Positions 32,897 through 42,169 of a stretch of 43,750 nt of DNA are shown here, piece after piece. Where the stretch lies: NCBI GenBank assembly GCA_902796265.1, contig CADBOG010000118.1, forward strand, positions 1 to 43,750, given 5' to 3'. A model generated the notes under the pieces. It ran no database searches and was not told the origin of the DNA. It saw nothing but the letters and a program-made list of their open reading frames with translations. Position 1 is the stretch's first letter. Every line of letters begins with the position of its first letter. The translations under genes were made by a program, and so were the position numbers. This stretch comes from an uncultured Bacteroidota bacterium. GTDB taxonomy: Bacteria > Bacteroidota > Bacteroidia > Bacteroidales > P3.

Positions 32897-35800
32897 TTAC
32901 TTGACGACCACACGTTTGTTCACGATGCCTCTCGAGGTGCGGACAGCCATCATGTAGATGCCTGCTGGCAAGTCGTCCAAATCCATGCTGACAACGCTGT
33001 CGCTGCAGTCGATGCCACACACCAGCGAACCATTGGCGCTGAACAGTTCAATGTGGGATATCGTCTCGGTAGCGCTAACTGTCACCATGCCAGATGTAGG
33101 ATTGGGATAGACCTTCACCAAGGCCTTCTCTCTTTCGGCAATGCCGGCCTCGTCGCTGAAGACAACACGCAGCACATGGTTGCCAGTCACATGGGGTATC
33201 GACAAAATAATCCAGGTGCTACTCTTTCTCTCGTAGCCTTCATCGTTCGGTTCCACCAAACGCCCATCAAGGTAGATATTCGCCGTGTAATGCGATTCTA
33301 TAGTCTCTATATTGAACTTAACCAAAGAACCTTCGACCGGAGTGACCGTCGTCCCACATAATTCACCACTACCCGTCATATATACTACGCCAACTTCGCC
33401 AAGTTCTCCATACTCACATTGCACATCGATATTAACGCGGTTTACCTGTTGTGCCGGGCCGACGAGCAGACGTATCATCGGGGCTTCCCAAGGATTGTCG
33501 TCATAAGTATGTGTTCTAAACCAACGATCTCTTATAGGATCAAATGCGTAGACATCATATCGGTTCACATCAAAAGGATTGGCGTATTTAAACGTGGCGG
33601 GATTGTCGCGGAAATAGATGATGGTGTCATATCCGTTCGGTCGCGATGGGTTCGCGATTTGATATCTGTTCATTGTTTGGGCCAGGGCAAAGGAGGCGTT
33701 CTCGACGAGTCTGTATCCTACGCGGTAGCTGGTGTTGGGTTCCAACTCTGGCTGTTCGGGGAACATGATACGAATGGTGTTGTAGTTCCCAGGTTCGAGG
33801 TAGCCGTTGCTGTTGCGGCCTATCACATTGGCTGTATTAATCTCATTGGCGGTGACCTGGTGTATGTTAGCACCTGTATAGATGTCGGAGAAAACGACGT
33901 TACTACCATCGTACTCATCCTTTGTAAGGGTGGCTTCCAACTTGGCACCTATGCCTTCGGAAACATCGGGGACCGGCGACGCCACCATCTCCATGCCGCG
34001 TATCACCCACCCCGAAGGCACCTCGCTGCCGGTAGTGTAACGCATATTGAGTGAATAGCCAGCCGAGTCGTAATGGGCATCTGGGTAAATTGCGACATAA
34101 TAGTTATCGTTGGACAGTACCCAACCATAAATATAATAATTATACGGATTATAGCAGAGCACACCATTGTCCTTTGCCCAAATATAGGCTTTCGTGGAGT
34201 TGTCGAAACTGCTCACGGTGTAGTGCATCGTGTCGTAATGATATTCCAATCCTTCCTGAGTGGTAACGCTGGCAAAGAGGTAGTGGTCGCCAGTGGCGGC
34301 GGTGGGAATGGTAGCGCAGGTACCGTAGGAGTTGTCATGGTCGGCAAGACCGTCCCATCCACGGTAGTTCAGCTGAGCGGTGTCGAACCACCCCTCTGGA
34401 TCGAGAATCAACTCCTTCTGCGGGTCAGCTACTGAAGCGGTACCGTTGTTGTATGACCCCAGCTCATTGACTGTCTGCAGATTGTTGTCCAAGTGGTTCA
34501 TGTGCACCGTGACGTTGTGCTGGTCCTGGCTGCCATTGTTTATAACAGAGGTATACCAGGCGGGTTTGAACTTCATGTTCTGCGGCACAATGCCGTAACC
34601 TCCATAGACATACTCGTCATCACCGATAATCATTCGGTTCGCATCGCCGGCAATAATCGACACATCGTCAACAATCCATAAATAGCCGTAGACATTGCCG
34701 AAATGAGAGTTGGAACTGAAGTAGCGCAACCTGATTTCAAGATAACTATGTCCTGCGGCGGCAAGAGGCAGCGTGTAGGTATAGTAACCCCACAAAGAAT
34801 TATTGACTTCGACATCCTCGTTACGCACATTGATTTCCATACTGTTCCACTGTCCAGAACTGCTGGTGCGCCAGTCGATGTAACAGTAGTCGTAATATTT
34901 CCTATAATATTGATAGAATCTGACATCGACAACAGGAGCCTGTGAGGCATCGACGACACCCAGGTTGATATAGGCGTTGAAATTGCCCGTGTTAGGCTCC
35001 CGCTGATCCACCATCGACATCATCATAAAGCCATTGTCGGCCGACGTGAGGTCGGGATTGGCGAAATCATGGATAGCAGAAATAAAATCACTGAAATATT
35101 CATTCCACAAATAAGGGTACCTGCCAGAGAGCAACTCAAGAGATACAGAATCGGTGCCGAGGACTCGGTGCCAGAATGAGAATCGCCCGGTTTGTCCGTG
35201 GGGATTATCACCCGACGTGACGACACCAGTCGAATAACCCGAACCCGTCCAGAGGAAATTGTTGATCGTGCCGTCGTGGAAGTCGATGAATTTGATTACA
35301 GGACCTGACCACTCTTTGTTCAGCCGCATGGTCACGCGATACTGGCAAACGCTTTTGAAGCCGTAATAGCTGCTGTTGCCCGGGTCGGGGTTTCGGTTGT
35401 CATCAAACCATGCCAGTGTCTTGTCGCCCGTACACGAAGAGGTACTGAACTCGTAGTTGTTGCCGTCATAACCGCCACCGTTGTCATCCACTATCAGCAT
35501 CAAGTTGCCCGTGCCGTCGTACTGGTAGGGAGTGGTGAAGACAAACTCGTTCCAACCAGGGTGACAGTTGAGCGGACCTTCGTAGACCTTCACGGCGGTG
35601 CTGTTGTTCAACAGTTCTATATCCGAGGAGGAGGAGAAGGTGTTCTTGGTTGTCGGCTGTATCCATATCGTCACATCGTTCTTTTGGGAGCTGCTGCCAG
35701 GCCCTGCATACTTGAAGCTGATGCTCCCGAAAGTTGTGGCTTCGCCCAGTTCGCTCTGGTCGATGATGGTTTCGCTCATCGAATACTTGTAATAGTTGTG

Positions 35801-36529
35801 CAAAGGAACTTCGATGGAGGTCGACGACGAAGCCTCGTTTCCGACAGTCAGATGGCTTGCCGATGACGACGCCGTGCCGTTCTCGAAGCGGAAGGTGGTC
35901 TTTGGCAAATAATTGCGAGCTATGGCAGGGCAACCGGCGACTGATGTTGAACTCGTACCAGAGACGGAAGCCCCATTACGAGTGATGCCATACCAATACG
36001 ACGACGAGTAAGTACCAGGATTGTAATTGCCTATCTCGACGACCAAGTTGCCACCATTATAAACCATTCCTACGCTGAAATTGACCGTCATGGTGTTTCC
36101 TTGGGCGTTGAGCGTGTCCTCGAAGACAAGAGTAGCATCGCTCATGTCAACATAGCCGTCATTCAGCGAGGTTGTTGTTGTTGGCACCTCCTTTATCTTG
36201 ACTTTGAATGAGGCGTTGCCCCACGATTCGGACGCTGAATTCACGAGGTAGAAAGTCATCGCCTTGAGGGTAGCACCGGTCACATTTGTTGCAAACATCC
36301 CCTCTTGAATATCGGATGCACTATACAGAATCTGGCACCTCAGATAATCGTCACAGTAAAAGCCATAGATTGGGACATATTGGTTTGACTCCTGGCCATT
36401 GCCTACAGTTACGGATGCATGTTGTGCTTGGCCTTGTGCCACCGATGAGAGCAGCAGCATGGCGAAAAGAATCAATGAGGTTAACAACGGAAGCTTCGAA
36501 GAATAGTTGTAGAAGTACTTTGTATTCAT
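32897..36529 (-). CDS. Large secreted protein with T9SS type A sorting domain
   Basis: This is a 1210-residue surface or secreted protein. The signal peptide (about 1-35, LLTSLILFAMLLLSSVAQGQ) is followed by two related beta-rich segments (about 37-215 and 220-400). A choice-of-anchor-J/MAM-like jelly-roll follows (about 410-640, with YYDYCYIDWRTSSSGQWNSM), then further beta domains. The C-terminal domain of about 75 residues shows VKVYPNPTSG, LDDLPAGIYMM and GIVNKRVVVK, the type IX secretion sorting signal. This implies passage through the T9SS and attachment to surface lipopolysaccharide or release. No protease or glycosidase active site was recognised, so an adhesin or structural role is possible. 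A promoter lies at 36566-36597. Confidence 0.92.
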   Translation of the reverse strand: MNTKYFYNYSSKLPLLTSLILFAMLLLSSVAQGQAQHASVTVGNGQESNQYVPIYGFYCDDYLRCQILYSASDIQEGMFATNVTGATLKAMTFYLVNSASESWGNASFKVKIKEVPTTTTSLNDGYVDMSDATLVFEDTLNAQGNTMTVNFSVGMVYNGGNLVVEIGNYNPGTYSSSYWYGITRNGASVSGTSSTSVAGCPAIARNYLPKTTFRFENGTASSSASHLTVGNEASSSTSIEVPLHNYYKYSMSETIIDQSELGEATTFGSISFKYAGPGSSSQKNDVTIWIQPTTKNTFSSSSDIELLNNSTAVKVYEGPLNCHPGWNEFVFTTPYQYDGTGNLMLIVDDNGGGYDGNNYEFSTSSCTGDKTLAWFDDNRNPDPGNSSYYGFKSVCQYRVTMRLNKEWSGPVIKFIDFHDGTINNFLWTGSGYSTGVVTSGDNPHGQTGRFSFWHRVLGTDSVSLELLSGRYPYLWNEYFSDFISAIHDFANPDLTSADNGFMMMSMVDQREPNTGNFNAYINLGVVDASQAPVVDVRFYQYYRKYYDYCYIDWRTSSSGQWNSMEINVRNEDVEVNNSLWGYYTYTLPLAAAGHSYLEIRLRYFSSNSHFGNVYGYLWIVDDVSIIAGDANRMIIGDDEYVYGGYGIVPQNMKFKPAWYTSVINNGSQDQHNVTVHMNHLDNNLQTVNELGSYNNGTASVADPQKELILDPEGWFDTAQLNYRGWDGLADHDNSYGTCATIPTAATGDHYLFASVTTQEGLEYHYDTMHYTVSSFDNSTKAYIWAKDNGVLCYNPYNYYIYGWVLSNDNYYVAIYPDAHYDSAGYSLNMRYTTGSEVPSGWVIRGMEMVASPVPDVSEGIGAKLEATLTKDEYDGSNVVFSDIYTGANIHQVTANEINTANVIGRNSNGYLEPGNYNTIRIMFPEQPELEPNTSYRVGYRLVENASFALAQTMNRYQIANPSRPNGYDTIIYFRDNPATFKYANPFDVNRYDVYAFDPIRDRWFRTHTYDDNPWEAPMIRLLVGPAQQVNRVNIDVQCEYGELGEVGVVYMTGSGELCGTTVTPVEGSLVKFNIETIESHYTANIYLDGRLVEPNDEGYERKSSTWIILSIPHVTGNHVLRVVFSDEAGIAEREKALVKVYPNPTSGMVTVSATETISHIELFSANGSLVCGIDCSDSVVSMDLDDLPAGIYMMAVRTSRGIVNKRVVVK

Positions 36530-36565
36530 ATCTTTATATTTATGATTAAGTCAGAAAACATGATG

Positions 36566-36597
36566 CAAAGATATGATTATTATTTCAAACAAGCAAC
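36566..36597 (-). promoter_or_regulatory. Promoter of the T9SS cargo gene
   Basis: On the minus strand, GTTG (36597-36594, one mismatch to TTTG) is followed by 20 bp and TATCTTTG (36573-36566), an exact TAnnTTTG. The transcript would start about 30 nt before the ATG at 36529. Confidence 0.62.
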
Positions 36598-36628
36598 TTT
36601 TTAACTTTTCTACTCTATTATGGTGTGA

Positions 36629-38833
36629 TTATTGCTGATCTTCGTTGTGGGTTCGGGCTTGGCTTTCAAGATCCATCTTGCCGAAGCGAAGTGTGAGACC
36701 CACAGAGACATAGCGCGAGCTGCTGCTTGATGAACCCTGGGTGTTGTAGTATGGATTTGTGTTCTCCCACTCCTGAACATTGCTGGCGAAGATGTCGCGG
36801 ATGTTGAGGTAGAGCGACAGGCGGCGCTCGAAGAAGTCGGCACTCAACCCTGCATCGGCCGTGAAGAGAGGCCCCGAGTATTGCATGAGCGAAAGAGCTC
36901 GGGTAGAATAGTTGATATTGCCGAACAGCTGCAAACGTTTCCACACCTTTGCCCATACGTTGAGACGTGCACTTGCCGTCCACATGCTTTCATCATACCA
37001 TTCGCCTTCGCGGAACTGCGCGTGGAAGCTCCGGTTGTACAACGAGGCGTTGAGACGCACGTTGAACATCGCCGTCGGACGATAGGTGACATTGGCTGTG
37101 AAGCCACCAACGCTGCTGTTGCCGATGTTGATGGGCTTGCGGAAATTCACCTCCTTAGCGTAAATGGGTTCATATCTCACATCGTTAAGGTCGGCAATCT
37201 CGTCGGTATAAGCCTGATAGTAAGCATCGATGCCGATGGAGCCGAAATTCTCGAAGTACCTGTTCCATCCTCCCTCGAAGGTATGCACATGACTGGGTCG
37301 CAGGTCGCTGTTGCCAAGCGAGAAGCTGTCGTCATCGTAGAAGACAAAGTCGGTAATCTGGTCGTTTTCGGGTTCCGAGGAGCGGTGGGTATAGCTGAAT
37401 GTGAAGTTGTGGAGCGATGGGGTGCGGTAGGTGACATGCAACGAAGGAACAAACTTCATCCATCGGCCTTTGGTATCGACATGAGTGTAGCCGTCGTATG
37501 TGGTGTTAATCATTTCTTCGCCCAACTGGAGACCTGCTTTCACGGTCAAGTCGCCAAAACGGCGCAAGAGGGTAGCGTAAGCCTGATACTTGAACATGAC
37601 GGATGTTTGTTCATAGCTTTGGAGGGTGTCAATATTATGAGAGGGAAGACTGTCTCTAGTGTAACTGTAGCTGGTTGGGGGATCGTAGGCAGCACCGGCA
37701 CCGACCTCCAGCTCCCAATGGTCGGCAAAAGGCATCGTGTAGCCGGCATCAATCGAGCTGTTTGCCAATATTTTTTTGCGAGTAATGTCGCGGACAGTAT
37801 AGTCGAGATGATGCTGATTGGAGTAGATGCGCGACTGAGTGCCTTCGCTCTTGTAGCCGAAACCATTGGCGTAGGCGCGAATCCATAGTTGCTTGCCGTT
37901 GCTATCATATCGGTGCCTATAGTCAAGCCCCCCATAGTAGCCGCCTTGCGGTATATTGCCCGTCACGGTTCTTCTGTGGCTGTAGTCGCCTGGCGAGTAG
38001 ATAAGCTCCTTCCAATCCATATCGGAGTAACCCTCTAAGCGATATGTCGAGGGGTATGCTGCACCCCAGAAGGCAAGGGTTCGCGTAGTGTCGATGTTGT
38101 AGTGTCCGCCAACATAGAAGTAGCTGCCATGACGGCGATAATCGCTATGGGCGGTGTAAGTCCTGGTGTTGGAAGTGTCGCCCGAGGGTGTAAGCATAGC
38201 TATAGAGCCACTTTGGTCGCCCCACGTGTGGCTGTAGTCATACTCAGCGTATGCGTTGATAGAAAAACGTTCGTTGGCATAGACATACGACAACCACGGG
38301 GAGAGCTGGGGACGCAGGTTGGCGTTGGTGCCGAACGAGAAGAACTCGTTGCGCGATACCTTGGCGGTAGTGATGATGTTGACCACAGGGCCGCCACTCC
38401 CATAGCGAGCCGAAGGGTTGGTTATGACCTCTATACGCTCGATGGCGTTGGCGGGTAGCGTCTTGATGTATTGGCGCAGGCTTTCGCCCGAGAGGTTGGA
38501 AGGACGGTCGTTAATCCACACTTCGACGCTTTGCGAGCCACGAAGGGTGATGTTGCCTTCGGCATCGACTTCCACGCCAGGAGCATTCTGCAAGGCATCG
38601 CTTGCCGTCCCCGTCTGCACACTGGGGTCTTCAGCTGTGTTGTAGAGTTGTTTCTCGCCATCGACCGAATAGAGCGGTTTTTTGGCGCTTATGGTAACCC
38701 CTTTCAGATTTCTGGCCTTTGATGAGAGCTGGAGGCTGTCGGTTTGATTTGCAGCTGTCGTGTCGTTGACTTGGGCGTGCAATGCCCCTGCCGCTGCCAT
38801 TAACGGCAGCAGGAAAAAGAAGAAATATTTCAT
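36629..38833 (-). CDS. TonB-receptor-like outer-membrane beta-barrel
   Basis: This is a 734-residue outer-membrane protein with a signal peptide (about 1-20), a plug domain (about 45-165, LKGVTISAKKPLYSV, ASDALQNAPGV, ITLRGSQSVEVWINDRP, IERIEVITNPSARYG) and a long barrel typical of the OMP_b-brl_3 group. The usual N-terminal carboxypeptidase-regulatory-like domain is missing, and no clear TonB box is visible. The barrel ends at VSVGLTLRFGK with a short hydrophilic tail. Its substrate is unknown. It lies 18 bp after the M56 peptidase gene on the same strand, as third gene of the blaI-like operon, so its expression is probably controlled by that repressor/peptidase pair. Confidence 0.92.
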   Translation of the reverse strand: MKYFFFFLLPLMAAAGALHAQVNDTTAANQTDSLQLSSKARNLKGVTISAKKPLYSVDGEKQLYNTAEDPSVQTGTASDALQNAPGVEVDAEGNITLRGSQSVEVWINDRPSNLSGESLRQYIKTLPANAIERIEVITNPSARYGSGGPVVNIITTAKVSRNEFFSFGTNANLRPQLSPWLSYVYANERFSINAYAEYDYSHTWGDQSGSIAMLTPSGDTSNTRTYTAHSDYRRHGSYFYVGGHYNIDTTRTLAFWGAAYPSTYRLEGYSDMDWKELIYSPGDYSHRRTVTGNIPQGGYYGGLDYRHRYDSNGKQLWIRAYANGFGYKSEGTQSRIYSNQHHLDYTVRDITRKKILANSSIDAGYTMPFADHWELEVGAGAAYDPPTSYSYTRDSLPSHNIDTLQSYEQTSVMFKYQAYATLLRRFGDLTVKAGLQLGEEMINTTYDGYTHVDTKGRWMKFVPSLHVTYRTPSLHNFTFSYTHRSSEPENDQITDFVFYDDDSFSLGNSDLRPSHVHTFEGGWNRYFENFGSIGIDAYYQAYTDEIADLNDVRYEPIYAKEVNFRKPINIGNSSVGGFTANVTYRPTAMFNVRLNASLYNRSFHAQFREGEWYDESMWTASARLNVWAKVWKRLQLFGNINYSTRALSLMQYSGPLFTADAGLSADFFERRLSLYLNIRDIFASNVQEWENTNPYYNTQGSSSSSSRYVSVGLTLRFGKMDLESQARTHNEDQQ

Positions 38834-38851
38834 ATTTTATTGTTTAGGAAT

Positions 38852-40531
38852 TTAGATGTTGCGGAGTACTATTTCAAGAATGAAGCGGTCGTCATCCATG
38901 CGTGGACGTGCTTTATATGTTGTTGTGTCATAACGTAGGCGAGCATCGGTTGGCAACTCGTTGTTGAGGAATTCCCATCTTTTGCCGAAGGTGGTCACCT
39001 TATTGCCAGTACTGTCGGTATACTCGGTGACCATACTAGTCTCTACTCCTGAGTTCAAATCCAGCAAGCGGTTGGCATAATCATCCCAATTGATTTTCTT
39101 AAAGTCGCCTTCCTTGCAGAGAGTTGTCACATGGGCAAATGTTGTGTCGGTATGCTTGCCCAAACTCACCGAACCTATCCATTGGTGGTTGTCGTCAAAC
39201 TGCTCCGTGAAACTCTCCACAGTATCAATCTTATAACCCGAATTAGGCAATCCCCGCAGCATTTTCGAAAGGCCGCTAACGGGGTTGTTGTCCACAAAAC
39301 GGAGCACAATGCTGTCTTTGTCGCAATGGCGAGTCTCAAGAGTCATATCGAGCCACGGAGAGCCGTTGGAGTCGTAAATATGAAGGCCATTGTCATCCAT
39401 CGTGTAGGTGAAATGATGCGGCTTGCCGATGCCTTTTTGGCTTTTCAATTGCAACTTGCCATCGCGCGAGAAGTCGAACGTCTGTTCCTCAAGACCCAGA
39501 AACTCCGAACAGAGCAGATCGGGTTCGGCAGGATTGTCCGACATAAGGGTAATGCTTCCGACCGAGTAGGAGCCCTCGAGTGTGTTCTTGGGGACACAGC
39601 CGACAACAAGGATTATGGCAGTCAACGGAATGAGAACCATCCATTTAAGGCTTTTGCGACTTGAAGGTTTCTTGGCCATCATGGCTATACGTTTGGCTGT
39701 CATGCGGTAGTCGAAAGTATTGCAGATGGGACAATAGATACGGCCGCTTACTTGGTGGTAGAAAAGCTCCGCATATTGGGCACCGTTGTCGGTTTGGAAC
39801 ATCGCACGGTCGGCGATATACTCATGCAGACGTTTCAGTTCGCGCTCATAAAGCCTCACTAAGGGGTTGAACCATAAGACGACGCGAGCCATACGGCAAA
39901 GGAGCAGGTCGATGGTGTGATACTCTCTGACATGTACCATTTCGTGACCTATGATTTGTTCTATCTCGCTTTCGCTAAATCCTTTGCGACCTAGAACTAT
40001 ATGGTTGAAGAACGAATGGGCAGGAGTGTCGTCGTCAAGGATGCTGAGTCGCACGCTGGAATCAATGGTCTTATAAGGCAACCGACGCAGCATTCTCCTC
40101 AACCGTACTATGGTAACCAGCAGCACAACAGCCGAGACCAAACAACCGCCGAGCCACACCCAGGGGAGAAGTGACTTCCAAAGAGGAGTCCTCGTTGTGG
40201 CCTCCTTGTGTTGCAACGTGATATGTTGCACCCCTTGGACATCTTGCTGAAGGGAGATGCTGATATTGCCCTCGTTGGCAGATTGAGCCGTCAGCATTGT
40301 TTTCTCAGGCGCTGACTGCCAATTGTATATAATCTCGTCGGAGTTGTTTTTGGCCGAAAAATGGGCAGGTATATTTAATCTTATATTAATGGCGGGAAGG
40401 AGCAATGACAGCAATAGAGAACCCACCAGATAGGCGCGAACCATGCCGAAGTGGGTGTCGCGGCGCATCATGAGCCAATAGCCACCAAAGAAGAGAATGG
40501 TGCCGACAGTGGCGATAAGGAGGTAGCTCAT
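38852..40531 (-). CDS. BlaR1-like M56 metallopeptidase with atypical sensor domain
   Basis: This is a 559-residue membrane sensor-protease. It has helices at about 3-22, 32-50 and 122-142, then a cytoplasmic M56 gluzincin domain with GHEMVHVREYH (His196, Glu197, His200) and the third ligand in LHEYIADR. Another helix (about 303-318, VLIPLTAIILVVG) follows, then an extracytoplasmic region of about 240 residues. In BlaR1/MecR1 the last region is a penicillin-binding domain; here no SxxK, SxN or KTG set is visible. It is instead Gly/Asp/Thr-rich and apparently beta-stranded (GSYSVGSITLM, FDFSRDGKLQLKS, TYTMDDNGLHIYD), reminiscent of lipocalin-like domains. It probably cleaves or triggers the co-encoded BlaI-type repressor. 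The ligand is unknown. Confidence 0.88.
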   Translation of the reverse strand: MSYLLIATVGTILFFGGYWLMMRRDTHFGMVRAYLVGSLLLSLLLPAINIRLNIPAHFSAKNNSDEIIYNWQSAPEKTMLTAQSANEGNISISLQQDVQGVQHITLQHKEATTRTPLWKSLLPWVWLGGCLVSAVVLLVTIVRLRRMLRRLPYKTIDSSVRLSILDDDTPAHSFFNHIVLGRKGFSESEIEQIIGHEMVHVREYHTIDLLLCRMARVVLWFNPLVRLYERELKRLHEYIADRAMFQTDNGAQYAELFYHQVSGRIYCPICNTFDYRMTAKRIAMMAKKPSSRKSLKWMVLIPLTAIILVVGCVPKNTLEGSYSVGSITLMSDNPAEPDLLCSEFLGLEEQTFDFSRDGKLQLKSQKGIGKPHHFTYTMDDNGLHIYDSNGSPWLDMTLETRHCDKDSIVLRFVDNNPVSGLSKMLRGLPNSGYKIDTVESFTEQFDDNHQWIGSVSLGKHTDTTFAHVTTLCKEGDFKKINWDDYANRLLDLNSGVETSMVTEYTDSTGNKVTTFGKRWEFLNNELPTDARLRYDTTTYKARPRMDDDRFILEIVLRNI

Positions 40532-40959
40532 TTCCGCTCCTCCTTTCCCTTATTCTTGTTTTCTGCTTGGCTGTTACGCTTCTCCTCGATAAGGTTGCCC
40601 AACATCGCCAGTTCATCGTCGCTGATGTTCTTGTCCTTGAGGAAGAAGGAAACAAGCGATGTGTACGAGGCGTTGAAGTAGTTCTTTATCAGCGTGCCAA
40701 GCATCGTGCCCGAATACTCTTCACGCGAAACGAGCGGGAAGTACTGGTTGCTGCCATTGAAGTCCTTATGACCCACGAAGCCTTTCTGCTCGAGGATGCG
40801 GATTTCGGTGAGCACGGTGCGGTATGCCGGTTTGGGTTCCTCTACGGCAGCAGCAATGTCGCCGGCAAAGCCCTTTCCGATACGCCAAATGGCTTGCATC
40901 ACCTGTTCTTCGGCTCGAGTAAGCCGTCCTTCTTGCGATTCTTGTTTTTTACGTGCCAT
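40528..40959 (-). CDS. BlaI/MecI/CopY-type repressor
   Basis: This 143-residue protein belongs to the winged-helix BlaI family. The N-terminal DNA-binding domain shows LTRAEEQVMQAIWRIGKGF, AYRTVLTEIRILEQKGFVGH and a wing (NGSNQYFPLVSREEY). The C-terminal dimerisation helices end in a charged tail. Such repressors are inactivated by cleavage, normally triggered by a partner M56 peptidase, and that partner overlaps it by 4 bp here (ATGA). It should repress its own operon, including the outer-membrane barrel. An imperfect dyad upstream (41007-41021) is a possible operator. The specific signal is not beta-lactam, judging by the sensor of the partner. Confidence 0.93.
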   Translation of the reverse strand: MARKKQESQEGRLTRAEEQVMQAIWRIGKGFAGDIAAAVEEPKPAYRTVLTEIRILEQKGFVGHKDFNGSNQYFPLVSREEYSGTMLGTLIKNYFNASYTSLVSFFLKDKNISDDELAMLGNLIEEKRNSQAENKNKGKEERK

Positions 40960-41330
40960 GATGTATTATTATTGGAAATGGGTAATCAATAGTAGATAGA
41001 AGTTTGACAAATTGGAATTGTAATCATTTGGAGGTTGATAAAAAGACCGCAGCTGTTATTATAGTGTATTGATGAATGATAAAAAGTTTATTTACAATGG
41101 ATTTTTTTGTTGGCAGATAATTGATTTATGTTTTATTAATGATTGATTAGCAGTTTATTAACAAAGGATAATAAAATTAATTAACAGATTTAAAAATACA
41201 ACTATGGATTAAAAATTTAATCATCAAATAAACGGCATGAAAAAATAAATATTGTGCAGATTATGATTATTTTTTTAATCCTAAAAGATAAAAGCACTTA
41301 CCGAAGTGAATTTCAACAAAATAAAATAGT
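40960..41330. other. AT-rich intergenic region upstream of the blaI-like operon
   Basis: About 370 bp with no gene I can support. It must hold the promoter of the leftward operon, but no full TTTG/TAnnTTTG pair was found. The only notable site is the dyad at 41007-41021. The rest is a very AT-rich tract without recognisable repeats. Confidence 0.6.
41007..41021. promoter_or_regulatory. Possible BlaI-type operator dyad
   Basis: ACAAATTGGAATTGT is an imperfect inverted repeat 48 bp upstream of the repressor ATG. BlaI-family operators are short dyads containing ACA/TGT half-sites, and this fits loosely. Only position and symmetry support it. Confidence 0.35.
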
Positions 41331-41359
41331 AAAAAAAAGCACAACAGAATCTGTTGTGC
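41331..41359 (-). terminator. Rho-independent terminator of the cytidylate-kinase-like gene
   Basis: On the minus strand, GCACAACAGA pairs perfectly with TCTGTTGTGC (41339-41359, one central base) and is followed by eight T (41338-41331). It lies about 50 bp after the stop codon at 41410. Confidence 0.92.
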
Positions 41360-41409
41360 CTAAAAAATGCTTCGCCGTGACGCTTTGCACAGCTACTTAC
41401 TGGTAACGG

Positions 41410-42054
41410 TTAGGAGTTTTTTCTGCTGTCTACTTCCATTTTGTGGCGTACATTCTCGGCGAGGAAAGTGGCGACTGTTTCGGGATCGAAGCCGGTGACG
41501 TTGAAGACAAAGTCGTAGTTGCGGGCATCGAAACGCGAGGTGTCGGCGACGGTCTTCACAAAGGTGTCGCGAGATTTGTCAATGCTGTCGACCACCTTTG
41601 CAGCCTCTTCGATACTGAGGTTCTGTTTACGGGCGATGCGAGCGATGCGTGCATCACGGTCGGCTATGATGAGGAGATGTACTGCGCGAGGATCGTCGCG
41701 GAATATGTGGAAGCCGGCACGACCAACTATAATACAGTCCTCCTGCTCAGCTAACTCGCGCAGCAGACGCTCCTCGGCATAGTAAAGCGACAATGGCGTT
41801 GCCTCAGTACGCACACCGATAGTGTGGCTCGCGGCGGCAAACTGCTGGAAGAAGCGGCTAAAATCGTCCCACCAGCTGATTTTCTGAGCTTTGACACGCT
41901 CTATGTTCTCCACGGTCATGTCAAACTGCTTGGCAATTTCATTGAGCATGGCACGGTTATAGACTTTGATGCCGAGCTTCTCGCCTAATCGGCGGGCAAT
42001 CTCGCCGCCACCACTCCCGCATTCGCGGTTGATAGTTATGATGATATTGGTCAT
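41410..42054 (-). CDS. Cytidylate-kinase-like family protein
   Basis: This 214-residue protein has a nucleotide-kinase fold. The N-terminal P-loop variant INRECGSGGGEIARRLGEKL is the form seen in the cytidylate kinase-like family (Pfam Cytidylate_kin2). It is followed by a lid and substrate region and a mobile arginine-rich segment (DRDARIARIARKQNLS, about 133-148), then DKSRDTFVKTV. Members are found throughout Bacteroidota in addition to the true Cmk. Their substrate is not established, although nucleoside monophosphates are likely. The gene stands alone, with a -7 box 34 bp upstream and a terminator downstream. Confidence 0.88.
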   Translation of the reverse strand: MTNIIITINRECGSGGGEIARRLGEKLGIKVYNRAMLNEIAKQFDMTVENIERVKAQKISWWDDFSRFFQQFAAASHTIGVRTEATPLSLYYAEERLLRELAEQEDCIIVGRAGFHIFRDDPRAVHLLIIADRDARIARIARKQNLSIEEAAKVVDSIDKSRDTFVKTVADTSRFDARNYDFVFNVTGFDPETVATFLAENVRHKMEVDSRKNS

Positions 42055-42087
42055 TGTAATGTAGTTTTAACACAAAAAATCACGATG

Positions 42088-42095
42088 CAAAAGTA
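42088..42095 (-). promoter_or_regulatory. Likely -7 box of the cytidylate-kinase-like gene
   Basis: TACTTTTG on the minus strand is the same -7 octamer as in the two strong promoters near 10.8 kb. It is 34 bp from the ATG. The expected -33 region lies in a T-rich tract with no clear TTTG. Confidence 0.52.
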
Positions 42096-42169
42096 CAATT
42101 TTTTTTTAAAACATCTGTTTTTTCGATTTTTTTTTTTGACAGGACATAGAGAAATGAAGACTTTGTGCC

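Noticed and set aside
32327..33361. 344-codon plus-strand open frame across mntP and the T9SS cargo
   Set aside because: It is antisense to two real genes and their junction, with no coherent protein features.
36881..37888. 335-codon plus-strand open frame inside the barrel gene
   Set aside because: It is antisense to a clear TonB-receptor-like barrel and has no recognisable domain. It is a codon-bias shadow.
38852..40959. Beta-lactam resistance regulon
   Set aside because: The repressor and M56 peptidase look like BlaI/BlaR1, but no penicillin-binding sensor motif and no beta-lactamase gene are present.
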